A stretch of DNA of 64,000 nt from Flavobacterium kingsejongi. Its GTDB lineage: Bacteria; Bacteroidota; Bacteroidia; Flavobacteriales; Flavobacteriaceae. Below, in pieces: positions 18,152 to 26,888 of the stretch. Each line of letters starts with the position of its first letter. The stretch's first letter is position 1. The stretch spans positions 4,160,054 through 4,224,053 of the forward strand of contig NZ_CP020919.1 in the NCBI RefSeq assembly GCF_003076475.1, read 5' to 3'. Position numbers and translations under genes: made by a program. Under the pieces are notes generated by a model. It was not told where the DNA came from. It ran no database searches and saw only the letters and a list, made by a program, of their open reading frames with translations.

Positions 18152-18781
18152 ATGAAAAATTTGAAATTAATGACAGCAGGTGCGCTAATGTTAGCGGCAG
18201 TATCAGTATCAACAGCTCAGGAAGCAAGTAACACGAAATCTATGGCACCGAGTTTCGGGATCAAAGGTGGGGTGAACTTCGCTACTGTAACAGGTGATTT
18301 TGATAGTCCAGATTCCAGAACCAGTTTCCATGTGGGCGCATTGGCTGAATTTCCATTGGCAGACATTTTCTCTATTCAGGTAGAGGCATTATATTCCGGA
18401 CAAGGATTTAAAGCTGATTTTGAAGGGCCTGAAGGAGACAAAGCTGAAGTTCAGTTAGATTACATTAATGTACCAGTACTTGCAAAAGTATACATTGTAC
18501 CGGGATTAAGCTTAGAAGCCGGACCACAATTTAGCTTTAAAGTAAGAGACAAATTTGAGATTAACCCAGGATCCAGTGATGGAACTGTAAACTTAGATCA
18601 CTCCAGCCTTTCGGCAAAAGATTTTGAATTCGGAGTTGCTGGTGGTCTTACCTTCCAAACAGAAATTGGATTATTTGCAACCGGAAGATACAATTACGGT
18701 TTAACAGAAGTTTTCGAAAACAACAATGTTGGAAAAGTAAACAACTCTGTATTCCAGATTGGTGTTGGATACAAATTCTAA
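18152..18781 (+). CDS. Outer-membrane beta-barrel protein (porin family)
   Basis: A 209-residue secreted protein: signal peptide to about residue 22 (MKNLKLMTAGALMLAAVSVS, then TAQ), followed by alternating amphipathic strands ending in the aromatic FQIGVGYKF that outer-membrane barrels need for BAM recognition. The motif FGIKGGVNFAT recurs in the paralog at 19884. This is the small OmpA/OmpX-like PF13568-type barrel common in Bacteroidota. Specific function unknown. It is convergent with a second barrel gene across a shared terminator. Confidence 0.85.
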   Translation: MKNLKLMTAGALMLAAVSVSTAQEASNTKSMAPSFGIKGGVNFATVTGDFDSPDSRTSFHVGALAEFPLADIFSIQVEALYSGQGFKADFEGPEGDKAEVQLDYINVPVLAKVYIVPGLSLEAGPQFSFKVRDKFEINPGSSDGTVNLDHSSLSAKDFEFGVAGGLTFQTEIGLFATGRYNYGLTEVFENNNVGKVNNSVFQIGVGYKF

Positions 18782-18804
18782 GATCTCGCAAAAATGCCAT
18801 AAAC

Positions 18805-18838
18805 AAAAAAACCTCTCAGCTTGCTGAGAGGTTTTTTC
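18805..18838. terminator. Bidirectional hairpin terminator
   Basis: ACCTCTCAGC, loop TT, GCTGAGAGGT with flanking A and T runs, between two convergent outer-membrane protein genes. Confidence 0.88.
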
Positions 18839-18854
18839 ATATAACAACTTCTGA

Positions 18855-19490
18855 TTAGAATTTGTAAAGCATACCAAATGTTGGAGTATCAAAAAAGTTT
18901 TTGAAAACATTCAGGTTACCATTGAATTCATTTACTGATTTTGCATTGTCAGCATCTGATTTATAAGATCTGTAAGATAAGATATCAGACAAACCAAAAG
19001 AGATAGCGATTTGTGGTGTGATGAAATAGTTCATACCTAAACCTAAACCAAAATTGATTTCATTAGTATCATCTAAATCTGTAGAAGGTAATCCTGTTGG
19101 AGAAACTTTACCACCAACACTAGCATAACCTACTCCAAGTTCAGTATACGTTTTGAAACGTTGTCCTAATTCAAGGAAATAATATCTACCGAATACACCT
19201 GCAGAGAAAGAGTTTGTTTTTACTTCACCTGTAGCATCTTCTTTTTTTCCTGATCCAACTCCTAATTGTACACCAACAGCAATTTTGTCTGTTAAGAAAT
19301 ATCCTGCTTTAGGAGTAAAGTTGAAGTTATTTGTTTTTTCGTCAGAATTGTTATCTTTTGTAGAGTTGAAGTTTAAACTTCCTTCTACAAAAATATCACC
19401 TTTACCAAAACCAAAAGCTTTAACTTCTTCTTGAGCACTAGCATATCCAAAAGCCATTACTGCTGCAACTGAAAATAAGATTTTTTTCAT
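18855..19490 (-). CDS. Outer-membrane beta-barrel protein
   Basis: A 211-residue protein from the ATG at 19488-19490 (MKKILFSVAAVMAFGYASAQ is a clear signal peptide). An upstream in-frame ATG at 19538 would place 16 residues before it and is rejected. The mature part is glycine- and aromatic-rich with alternating strands (FTPKAGYFLTDKIAVGVQLG) and ends TFGMLYKF, the typical barrel terminus. Codon use is strongly biased to AT-rich codons, compatible with high expression. It belongs to the general OMP_b-brl class; ligand and role unknown. Confidence 0.83.
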   Translation of the reverse strand: MKKILFSVAAVMAFGYASAQEEVKAFGFGKGDIFVEGSLNFNSTKDNNSDEKTNNFNFTPKAGYFLTDKIAVGVQLGVGSGKKEDATGEVKTNSFSAGVFGRYYFLELGQRFKTYTELGVGYASVGGKVSPTGLPSTDLDDTNEINFGLGLGMNYFITPQIAISFGLSDILSYRSYKSDADNAKSVNEFNGNLNVFKNFFDTPTFGMLYKF

Positions 19491-19883
19491 GATTATTGTT
19501 TTAAATTTCGAAAAATGTAACATTTTCAGAATATCCACACTAACAAAACGTTACTAAATCATCAAAAAAAGGTATATTAATTTGTATTTTTTTGAATATT
19601 AAACAGTTAAGAAACTTTATACTAACAATTTAGCAATATATGCCTGAAAAGCAACAATTTGCTATCAATATTCGTTTTATACTATGATAATTGCTTTTTA
19701 AATCCCAAAAAAAGAAAAAGAGTATCGATTTTAAGGTAAAAAACGCTCAAAAAAGAAGGAGAATAATAGTACAAAAAAACAAATATTAAGAAATATTTAA
19801 TACACTCGTAGTAGGCTCAGGATTAAATTTGGATAAATTTGTTTCATAAAATCAGAATACCTAACCATTAAAATAACCTAATT
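19491..19883. other. AT-rich intergenic region between divergent outer-membrane protein genes
   Basis: 393 bp with no credible coding frame. It must hold the divergent promoters of the two barrel genes. On the plus strand two tandem TAAATTTG boxes (19824-19831 and 19834-19841) could serve as alternative -7 elements for the gene at 19884. No hairpin or repeat was noted. Confidence 0.5.
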
Positions 19884-20441
19884 ATGAAAAAACTGATAGT
19901 CGTTGCCTTTTTGATTCTTGCCGGAACGGTAAGTACGCAAGCACAAATTGTACGCTTTGGTGTAAAAGCCGGAGCTAACTTTGCCAATTACAATGGCGGT
20001 GTTGACGGTATTGATTACAAATCCCTTACCAGCTACCATGCCGGTTTAGTGGCTGAAATTAATGTAGTACAAAATTTCTCTGTACAACCTGAATTACTAT
20101 ATTCTACACAAGGAGCAACTTATAAATTTGCAGATGCCAGAGACGATTTCAAAAATGAAACCGCTTATATCTCTATCCCTGTGATGGCTAAATTCTACCT
20201 ATTAACGGATCGTTTGAGCATTGACGTAGGACCACAATTCTCTTTTCTGGTAAGTGAGAAAAATGATGTGAACCTTAGTGACAACCAATCATTCGATTTT
20301 GCTGCTGCCGGAGGCGTAACCTTAAAAGTTACAGAAAGCCTTTTTGCACAGGCCCGTTATACAATCGGTCTTACAGAAGCGAATAAAGATGCAGAAGTTA
20401 AAAATGCTGTATTCCAGGTATCTTTAGGTTACTTATTCTAG
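19884..20441 (+). CDS. Outer-membrane beta-barrel protein (porin family), paralog
   Basis: A 185-residue protein with signal peptide MKKLIVVAFLILAGTVSTQAQ. It is a clear paralog of the gene at 18152: shared order of motifs FGVKAGANFA, VQPELLYSTQGATYKF, ISIPVMAKFYL, VGPQFSFLVSEK, and the C-terminal FQVSLGYLF. It is an eight-strand-type barrel of the outer membrane, function unknown. It has its own promoter region and is followed by a terminator with two G-U pairs. The two paralogs are 1.1 kb apart on the same strand, with a third barrel gene between them. Confidence 0.85.
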   Translation: MKKLIVVAFLILAGTVSTQAQIVRFGVKAGANFANYNGGVDGIDYKSLTSYHAGLVAEINVVQNFSVQPELLYSTQGATYKFADARDDFKNETAYISIPVMAKFYLLTDRLSIDVGPQFSFLVSEKNDVNLSDNQSFDFAAAGGVTLKVTESLFAQARYTIGLTEANKDAEVKNAVFQVSLGYLF

Positions 20442-20458
20442 TCTTATACATACCTTAT

Positions 20459-20494
20459 AAAAAAAGCTGTTCTTCCTTTAGAATGGCTTTTTTT
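20459..20494 (+). terminator. Probable Rho-independent terminator
   Basis: AGCTGTTCT and AGAATGGCT pair with two wobble pairs, flanked by A and T runs. Confidence 0.65.
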
Positions 20495-20556
20495 ATATAT
20501 TGTGCTTACTTCATTATACTATTACCTTATTATTGGATATACATTAATTTACACTC

Positions 20557-20970
20557 ATGAAAATAATTATCATCAATGGCCCTAACCTGAACCTGTTAGG
20601 AAAAAGAGAACCCGAAATATACGGCAGCCAGACTTTCGAAGCTTATTTTGAATTGCTGCAGGAAAAATTCCCAACACTGGAAATGGAATATTACCAAAGT
20701 AATATTGAAGGGGAACTTATTGGGAAAATTCAGGAAAAAGGATTTTCCTATGATGGCATCATACTCAACGCAGGAGCCTATACCCATACTTCTATTGGGA
20801 TTGGCGATGCGATCAAAGCAGTAACAACACCCGTTATTGAGGTACACATCTCCAATACTTTTTCCAGAGAAAGTTTCAGGCACCAATCTTATATTTCACC
20901 AGTTGCCAAAGGAGTTATCCTCGGCTTTGGGATGAAAGGTTACGATCTTGCACTGCTTTCCCTTTTATAA
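20557..20970 (+). CDS. aroQ: Type II 3-dehydroquinate dehydratase
   Basis: A 137-residue enzyme converting 3-dehydroquinate to 3-dehydroshikimate, the third step of the shikimate pathway. It forms a dodecamer in the cytoplasm. Signature features are the N-terminal INGPNLNLLGKREPEIYGS, holding the catalytic Arg and Tyr22, the NAGAYTHTS substrate loop and VIEVHISN with the catalytic His. Length is slightly short but complete for the type II family. It stands 38 bp upstream of the DUF5686 gene, which may be co-transcribed by chance of position; no functional link is obvious. Confidence 0.95.
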   Translation: MKIIIINGPNLNLLGKREPEIYGSQTFEAYFELLQEKFPTLEMEYYQSNIEGELIGKIQEKGFSYDGIILNAGAYTHTSIGIGDAIKAVTTPVIEVHISNTFSRESFRHQSYISPVAKGVILGFGMKGYDLALLSLL

Positions 20971-21008
20971 TTTTTTATTCTTGCTATTAAATCCCCACAC
21001 CTATATAT

Positions 21009-23492
21009 ATGAATAAATTTTACACCTTACTTTTCTTCTTATTATTCACCGCTTTAAGCTTTGCACAAATCCGTGGTAAAGTAACTGCAAAATCAGGCGA
21101 AATATTACCTTACGTCAGTATACTGGTCGCCAATACCTATAACGGAAGTTCCTCTAATGATTTAGGGAATTATGAAATCAATATCCGGGAAAAGGGAAAA
21201 TATACCCTAATCTTCCAGTCCCTCGGCTATAAAACAAAAAAAGTTACGATTGATGTGGTAGCTTTTCCACACCAACTGGATATCGAATTGGAAGATGAGA
21301 ATTTCACATTGGACGAAGTTGTTATTTCCAATCAGGAAAACCCAGCCAATGCCATTATTAAAAAAGCAATTGCAAGTAAAAAAATTAATTCGGCTAAAAC
21401 GGACAAATTCAAAGCAGACTTTTATTCGCGTGGGATTTTCCGGGTAAAAGACATGCCTAAAAAAATCATGGGCGTAGAAGTTGGCGATTTCGACGGCACT
21501 CTGGACTCTACACGAACCGGAATATTATATTTGTCGGAGACCGTATCTAAAATAATTTACCAGAAACCGGACAAAATCAAAGAAGAAATCATTGCTTCAA
21601 AAGTCAGTGGAAACGACAATGGCTTCAGTTTCAATACGGCCAGCGAAACCGACTATGATTTTTATGACAATTATGTGGACTTCAATATCAATATGGTATC
21701 GCCAATTGCTAATAATGCCTTCAATTATTACAAATACAAATTAGAAGGTTCTTTCTATGACGATAACAACAACCAGATTAATAAAATAAAAGTCATTGCC
21801 AAACGGGATAAGGAACCTGTGTTTGAAGGTTACATCTATATTGTCGAAGACAGCTGGGCGATTTATGCTGTTGACCTCGAAGTATTGGGTTATCGGGCAC
21901 AACAGCCTATTATGGAAAAAATGACGATTACCCAGAATTACAATTACAACACCCAAACGAAAATGTGGGTAAAAAATCTCCAGACCCTCGACTTTAGTGC
22001 TGGGATCTTTGGAATACAATTCACTGGAAAATTCACACACGTTTTTAGTAATTACGAATTTAAGGACGCTTTTGAAAAGAAAACATTCTCCAGGGAGATT
22101 GCCACATTTGCTACTGACTCCAATAAAAAAGAAGACAGTTACTGGGATACTTACCGTCCTGTTCCACTAACGGAAGAAGAAGTTGCCGACTACAAGAAAA
22201 AAGACAGCATCCAGACGATCCGTAAATCAATCGTCTACCTGGATTCTATAGATGCGAAAGGCAATAAATTTAAAGTTGGAAAAATTTTAACTGGCTACAC
22301 CTATACCAATACCTTCAAAAAAACACGCTTTAATTACGAGGGATTGCTCAATATCGGATCTCTTGGATTCAATACGGTACAAGGTTGGAATTTCGGGACC
22401 GGATTCTCCTTTCGGAAATATGATGAAAGTACAGGTAAATCATCAGCTGCCAGCGTAAATTTTAACTATGGAGTAGCTGAAGACCGTTTGCGTGTGATAG
22501 GTGCGTTCTCTCACCGTTTCAATACAAAAAATTATGCCTCCTTTTCGATCTCCGGAGGAAGTAAGGCAGAGCAATTCAATTCAAACGAACCGATCATCAA
22601 TATCGTCAACTCGGTCAGCACTTTGTTTTTTAAAGACAATTACATGAAGCTTTACAATAAAGAATTTTTACAGTTTGTCTATGGACAGGAAGTGGTAAAT
22701 GGAATTTATGCGAGTGCTAAAGTTGAATATTCAGCCCGTAAGCCATTATTTAATACTACCGATTATGTCCTGATCAAAAATAACAAAGAGTATACCTCAA
22801 ACAATCCTTTAGCGCCAAATGACTACAGTACTCCGGCTTTTTCAAAACACAATTTAGTAAAAGCGACTATTGGAACACGCATTCGCTTCGCACAGGATTA
22901 CATTACGCGACCTGATGGAAAAATGAATATCCCGAACAGCAAATACCCGACACTGTCGCTGGCGTATGAAAAAGGTCTTGCCGGTAGTGAAGACCGTTAT
23001 AATTATGATTTAATTGCAGGAACAGTTAGCTATCGTACGACCATTGGTAATAAGGGTGATTTTGGCATCAATATTAAAGGAGGAAAATTCTTTAATGCCG
23101 AAAACATCGCTTTTATGGATTACAAACATTTCAATGGTAATCAAACCCATGTAGGATTAACCGGAAACTACCTGAATTCATTCAACCTGATGCCCTATTA
23201 CACCCACAGCACTAATGATGCTTATTTCGAATTCCATGCAGAGCATAACTTTAAAGGGTACATCATGAACAAAATTCCATTACTCAATCAACTGCAATGG
23301 AATTTAATTATAGGCGCACACCAGGCCGCTACACCCGATTACAAACCGTATCAGGAATTTACTGTTGGTTTTGATAATGTTGGATTTGGAAAATTCCGGG
23401 TATTCCGCGTGGATTATGTACGCTCGTACCAGGGAGGATTTCAGGCCGACGGTATCATTGTAGGATTTAAATTTGGCGGCTTACTGGATTAA
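21009..23492 (+). CDS. DUF5686 / CarboxypepD-regulatory-like outer-membrane protein
   Basis: An 827-residue secreted protein: signal peptide to about residue 20 (FTALSFAQ), a CarboxypepD-regulatory-like domain at about 20-105 (IRGKVTAKSGEILPYVSILV), and then a long region of the DUF5686 family with repeated beta strands, ending in the barrel-like VGFKFGGLLD. Members resemble TonB receptors but lack the plug. They are abundant in Bacteroidota and have no defined role. It is terminated by a strong hairpin shared with murA. Confidence 0.88.
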   Translation: MNKFYTLLFFLLFTALSFAQIRGKVTAKSGEILPYVSILVANTYNGSSSNDLGNYEINIREKGKYTLIFQSLGYKTKKVTIDVVAFPHQLDIELEDENFTLDEVVISNQENPANAIIKKAIASKKINSAKTDKFKADFYSRGIFRVKDMPKKIMGVEVGDFDGTLDSTRTGILYLSETVSKIIYQKPDKIKEEIIASKVSGNDNGFSFNTASETDYDFYDNYVDFNINMVSPIANNAFNYYKYKLEGSFYDDNNNQINKIKVIAKRDKEPVFEGYIYIVEDSWAIYAVDLEVLGYRAQQPIMEKMTITQNYNYNTQTKMWVKNLQTLDFSAGIFGIQFTGKFTHVFSNYEFKDAFEKKTFSREIATFATDSNKKEDSYWDTYRPVPLTEEEVADYKKKDSIQTIRKSIVYLDSIDAKGNKFKVGKILTGYTYTNTFKKTRFNYEGLLNIGSLGFNTVQGWNFGTGFSFRKYDESTGKSSAASVNFNYGVAEDRLRVIGAFSHRFNTKNYASFSISGGSKAEQFNSNEPIINIVNSVSTLFFKDNYMKLYNKEFLQFVYGQEVVNGIYASAKVEYSARKPLFNTTDYVLIKNNKEYTSNNPLAPNDYSTPAFSKHNLVKATIGTRIRFAQDYITRPDGKMNIPNSKYPTLSLAYEKGLAGSEDRYNYDLIAGTVSYRTTIGNKGDFGINIKGGKFFNAENIAFMDYKHFNGNQTHVGLTGNYLNSFNLMPYYTHSTNDAYFEFHAEHNFKGYIMNKIPLLNQLQWNLIIGAHQAATPDYKPYQEFTVGFDNVGFGKFRVFRVDYVRSYQGGFQADGIIVGFKFGGLLD

Positions 23493-23512
23493 TACCGCTA
23501 ATGCTATAAAAC

Positions 23513-23548
23513 AAAAAGCCCGGGTTCCTATTGAATCCGGGCTTTTTT
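23513..23548. terminator. Bidirectional terminator between DUF5686 and murA genes
   Basis: AAAAAGCCCGG and CCGGGCTTTTTT form a stem around a loop that itself partly pairs. Confidence 0.88.
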
Positions 23549-23569
23549 ATATGCTTAAGGCTTTCTGAA

Positions 23570-24877
23570 TTATTCCGAAACGATTTTTGCCCCAAGGCTT
23601 TTCAATCGTTCTTCAATATTCTCATAACCTCTGTAGATTTGTTCAATATTCTGGATTGTACTCGTTCCTTTAGCAGAAAGTGCTGCAATCAACAAGGATA
23701 TTCCAGCCCTGATATCTGGTGAAGACATGGTCGTCGCTTTCAGTTGTGATTTAAAATCATGCCCAATCACTACAGCACGGTGCGGATCACACAAAATGAT
23801 TTTTGCGCCCATATCGATCAATTTATCGACAAAGAACAGGCGGCTTTCAAACATTTTTTGGTGAATCAATACACTACCGCGAGCCTGTGTAGCTACAACC
23901 AGGACAATGCTCAATAAATCCGGTGTAAAACCAGGCCACGGTGCATCTGAAATAGTCAGGATAGATCCATCAATATAATTTTGGATTTCATATCCGTCGG
24001 TATGAGCCGGGATATAGATATCATCGCCTTTTTGTTCCAGTGTAATACCAAGCTTTCGGAATGTTCCCGGAATTACCCCAAGATTTTCCCAGCTTACATT
24101 TTTAATGGTAATCTCACTACGGGTCATCGCAGCAAGTCCAATCCAGGATCCGATTTCAATCATATCCGGAAGTATGGTATGCTCACAGCCATTCAAAGCC
24201 GTTACTCCTTCAATTTCCAGCAGGTTGGAACCAATACCGGTGATTTTTGCCCCCATACGGTTCAGCATTTTGCAAAGCTGCTGCAGGTAAGGCTCACAAG
24301 CTGCATTATAAATGGCGCTTTTTCCTTCTGCCAATACTGCGGCCATTACGATATTTGCCGTTCCGGTTACAGAAGCTTCATCTAATAACATAGTCGCTCC
24401 TTTTAATCTTGGAGATTCAACGCCATAAAAATGATCTTCTTTGTTGTACCTGAATTTTGCCCCCAGATTAATCAGTCCTTCAAAATGGGTATCCAAACGT
24501 CTTCTCCCGATTTTGTCTCCACCTGGCTTTGGAATATATCCTTTTCCGAAACGCGCCAATAACGGGCCTACGATCATAATAGAACCTCTAAGGGAACTTC
24601 CTTCTTTCTTAAAAGCTTCTGATTCCAGGTATTCCATGTTAATAGCATCGGCCTGGAACGTATACGATCCTTTCGCGATTTTAGTAACTTTTACACCAAG
24701 GTTTTTCAATAAGGAAATCAATTTGTTTACATCAATAATATCCGGGATATTGTTGATTGTAACTACTTCCGGAGTAAGCAATACAGCACATAAAATCTGT
24801 AAGGCCTCATTTTTTGCTCCTTGCGGAGTAATTTCACCTTTTAAAGGTACATTTCCTTCAATTTTGAAAGTTTCCAT
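23570..24877 (-). CDS. murA: UDP-N-acetylglucosamine 1-carboxyvinyltransferase
   Basis: 435 residues from the ATG at 24875-24877 (METFKIEGNVPLKGEITPQG); an upstream ATG at 24910 adds 11 unrelated residues. MurA transfers enolpyruvate from PEP to UDP-GlcNAc, the first committed step of peptidoglycan synthesis. Conserved Lys22-Asn23 (GAKNEA) are present. At the position of the catalytic, fosfomycin-reactive Cys115 of E. coli (GGCTIG), this protein has Asp121 (GGDKIGRRRLDTH). That substitution is known in other bacteria to keep activity and give intrinsic fosfomycin resistance. It lies 72 bp downstream of the DUF4290 gene on the same strand, an order usual in flavobacteria. Confidence 0.95.
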   Translation of the reverse strand: METFKIEGNVPLKGEITPQGAKNEALQILCAVLLTPEVVTINNIPDIIDVNKLISLLKNLGVKVTKIAKGSYTFQADAINMEYLESEAFKKEGSSLRGSIMIVGPLLARFGKGYIPKPGGDKIGRRRLDTHFEGLINLGAKFRYNKEDHFYGVESPRLKGATMLLDEASVTGTANIVMAAVLAEGKSAIYNAACEPYLQQLCKMLNRMGAKITGIGSNLLEIEGVTALNGCEHTILPDMIEIGSWIGLAAMTRSEITIKNVSWENLGVIPGTFRKLGITLEQKGDDIYIPAHTDGYEIQNYIDGSILTISDAPWPGFTPDLLSIVLVVATQARGSVLIHQKMFESRLFFVDKLIDMGAKIILCDPHRAVVIGHDFKSQLKATTMSSPDIRAGISLLIAALSAKGTSTIQNIEQIYRGYENIEERLKSLGAKIVSE

Positions 24878-24949
24878 ATTTTTCTGACGGGATTCTGAAA
24901 ACCAAGACACACCACGGAATGACCGGGTTGTAGACTTGGCTTTTGCAAT

Positions 24950-25639
24950 TTATTTTCGGGTTATATTTTTATTTGTGTTTTGTTTTCCGTTTTTGGTAAT
25001 CTTCGGCTTTTGAGGCCCGGATTGAATTTTATTGGACATCCTTTTGTTCGTACGCATCAGGTCCGAGGAATTCGATAATTCTTCTGAAGATGCTTTTAGG
25101 TTCAGCTTCCCATCAGACAATTCATAAAGGTGTTCAAAGATAACATCATCTTTTACCGTATCCTTATTCCAGCTCAGGTAGGATTTTTTCATGTGATTGG
25201 CAATCACGATAATCAAAGCGCTTTTCATCTCTCCATCTTCCCATTTGTTGGCCACATCAATCATATACTTGATATTATTGCCATAAAAACGGTATTTTGG
25301 AAAATTCTGAGGGTAATTAAGCGGATCCGGTTTTTGCTGTAGCAATTCCCGTGAAGGTATTGGGTAGGGTGATTCCACTTCCAGTTTAAAATCAGACATT
25401 ACAAAAAGCTGATCCCAGAGTTTATGCTGAAAATCAGGCACGTCCCTCAAATGCGGATTCAGGTTCCCCATAACCGAAATAATGTATCGCGCCATTTTAT
25501 TCCGTTCCGTTGCATCCTCAACCTGGGTCGCCTGGTCAATCAGTTTTTGCAAATGACGTCCGTATTCCGGAATAATCAAATGAGGCCTTTCAGCATTATA
25601 TTCAAGATGCTGAATAACATCGTGTGGATTTTCTTGCAT
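24950..25639 (-). CDS. DUF4290 domain-containing protein
   Basis: A 229-residue soluble protein with the DUF4290 signature: N-terminal LEYNAERPHLIIPEYGRHLQ and ARYIISVMGNLNPHLRDVPD, and a central NYPQNFPKYRFYGNNIKYMI. The last 35 residues are basic and low in complexity (Lys, Asn, Gln rich), suggesting nucleic-acid contact, though nothing more specific is seen. DUF4290 is restricted to Bacteroidota and nearly always precedes murA, as here. Function unknown; a link to cell-wall synthesis is inference from conserved position. Confidence 0.88.
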   Translation of the reverse strand: MQENPHDVIQHLEYNAERPHLIIPEYGRHLQKLIDQATQVEDATERNKMARYIISVMGNLNPHLRDVPDFQHKLWDQLFVMSDFKLEVESPYPIPSRELLQQKPDPLNYPQNFPKYRFYGNNIKYMIDVANKWEDGEMKSALIIVIANHMKKSYLSWNKDTVKDDVIFEHLYELSDGKLNLKASSEELSNSSDLMRTNKRMSNKIQSGPQKPKITKNGKQNTNKNITRK

Positions 25640-25665
25640 AATTAATTCTGTTGTTCTTCTTGGTT

Positions 25666-25950
25666 TTATAGCGAAATAATTCCCTCTACTTTCGAAACTT
25701 CAATATATTTTTCGATAATATTGTCAGCGCTTTTCATTCTGACATTGATAGAAATAGCAGTATATTTCCCTGTTTTAGAAGGTGTAGTTTCGATAACAGC
25801 GCCCATGTCGTTAAAAGAATTTTCTACATAAAAAATATTTTCCGCAGAAGTCGGAACAATAAATTTATACAAATATTCTATCGGCCATTGGCTGCTTTCG
25901 TTTAATTCTTCTTTTAAGCGTGCGTAAAATTCTTCTGTTTTCTTATCCAT
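25666..25950 (-). CDS. DUF493 family protein (YbeD-like)
   Basis: A 94-residue protein from ATG 25948-25950 (MDKKTEEFYARLKEELNESS). The longer frame from 25974 adds eight residues and is less likely. The ferredoxin-like ACT-type fold of the YbeD/DUF493 family is suggested by YLYKFIVPTSAENIFYVE and by YTAISINVRMKSADNIIEKY. In other bacteria YbeD is a small regulator-like protein next to lipoate genes; here its neighbours are DUF4290 and murA, 26 bp away, so co-transcription is likely. Precise function unknown. Confidence 0.83.
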   Translation of the reverse strand: MDKKTEEFYARLKEELNESSQWPIEYLYKFIVPTSAENIFYVENSFNDMGAVIETTPSKTGKYTAISINVRMKSADNIIEKYIEVSKVEGIISL

Positions 25951-26143
25951 TGAATGTGTAAAAATAGTCAGCAAATATACAGTTTTAGTAGTGTATATTT
26001 TGTATGGTTTTTATTTTTTTGAGTGCAGGATTTAAAGATAAAACCTTTCTTTGTAAAATCATAATTTTGATTCGTTTTTTTAACTCCTTAGCCTTTCAGT
26101 TTCCAAAATGTTTAAGTAATTTTGCGCCTTATTTCTCAAAAAA

Positions 26144-26683
26144 TTGGAAAAAGAAATCGTTGTTATCATTGGAGGTCCGGGAACCGGCAAAACCACTATT
26201 ATAGATGTGCTAATTGCTCAGGGACATTGCTGCTATCCTGAAATTTCCCGTGAAGTTACTATGGAAGCTAAAAAACAGGGAATCGAACAATTGTTCCTCG
26301 AAAACCCACTACTATTCAGCGAATTATTGCTGGAAGGGCGGAAAAAGCAATACCGGGAAGCACTGGAAGAAGACTGCAATATCATTTTCCTCGATCGCGG
26401 CATCCCAGATGTGCTCGCTTACATGCATTACATCGGCGACGCTTATCCTCCTTTTTTTGACGAAGCCTGCAGGGACCATACCTACACTAAAATATTCATC
26501 CTCCCGCCCTGGGAAGAAATCTATACCGGCGATGATGCCCGTTATGAAAACTACGACCAGGCAAAACTCATATACAACCATTTGGTCGAAACCTATGAAA
26601 ACTATGGCTACCAACTGATTGAAGTACCAAAAGATACACTCGAAAACCGGATCAGTTATATTTTAGGGCGACTCGATTGTTAA
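26144..26683 (+). CDS. AAA family ATPase/kinase-like protein (AAA_28)
   Basis: A 179-residue P-loop protein with Walker A GGPGTGKTT (8-16) close to the N-terminus and an LDRGIPD segment (about 85-91) like the lid/Asp motifs of nucleoside and nicotinamide riboside kinases. It fits AAA_28, which also covers the NadR kinase domain. The start is a TTG at 26144; no ATG in frame lies before the P-loop. A TAATTTTG -7-like box at 26117-26124 would give a leader of about 13 nt, in keeping with that start. Substrate unknown. Confidence 0.8.
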   Translation: MEKEIVVIIGGPGTGKTTIIDVLIAQGHCCYPEISREVTMEAKKQGIEQLFLENPLLFSELLLEGRKKQYREALEEDCNIIFLDRGIPDVLAYMHYIGDAYPPFFDEACRDHTYTKIFILPPWEEIYTGDDARYENYDQAKLIYNHLVETYENYGYQLIEVPKDTLENRISYILGRLDC

Positions 26684-26875
26684 TCCTGGAGCATAAAACC
26701 AGGCATTATCCGCAGCGGTACTTCCCGCCATCCACTTTATTTTTTTTCTTCCGATAACGCCCGGAAGAAAAAAAGATGCCGTTACTGTCGGGGCTACTCT
26801 ACCGCCATGGCTTTTCCCGAAAGGGCAGTTCATTCCGTAACCCGGGACACTTTAGGCAAATTCTAAAAAAAAAAC

Positions 26876-26883
26876 TACTTTTG
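26876..26883 (+). promoter_or_regulatory. -7 promoter box abutting the recQ start
   Basis: TACTTTTG ends 5 bp before the ATG of recQ. With the Bacteroidota spacing, transcription would begin at or within the start codon, giving a leaderless message. The -33 element is weak (TTTAGG at 26851). Confidence 0.4.
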
Positions 26884-26888
26884 AATTC

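Noticed and set aside
12931..20441. Recoding of TAG as a sense codon
   Set aside because: Several complete genes (coiled-coil gene at 12641, M23 peptidase, barrel protein at 19884) end naturally at TAG.
26740..26774. Terminator
   Set aside because: The T run is 5' of the stem on either strand, so it cannot form a Rho-independent terminator.
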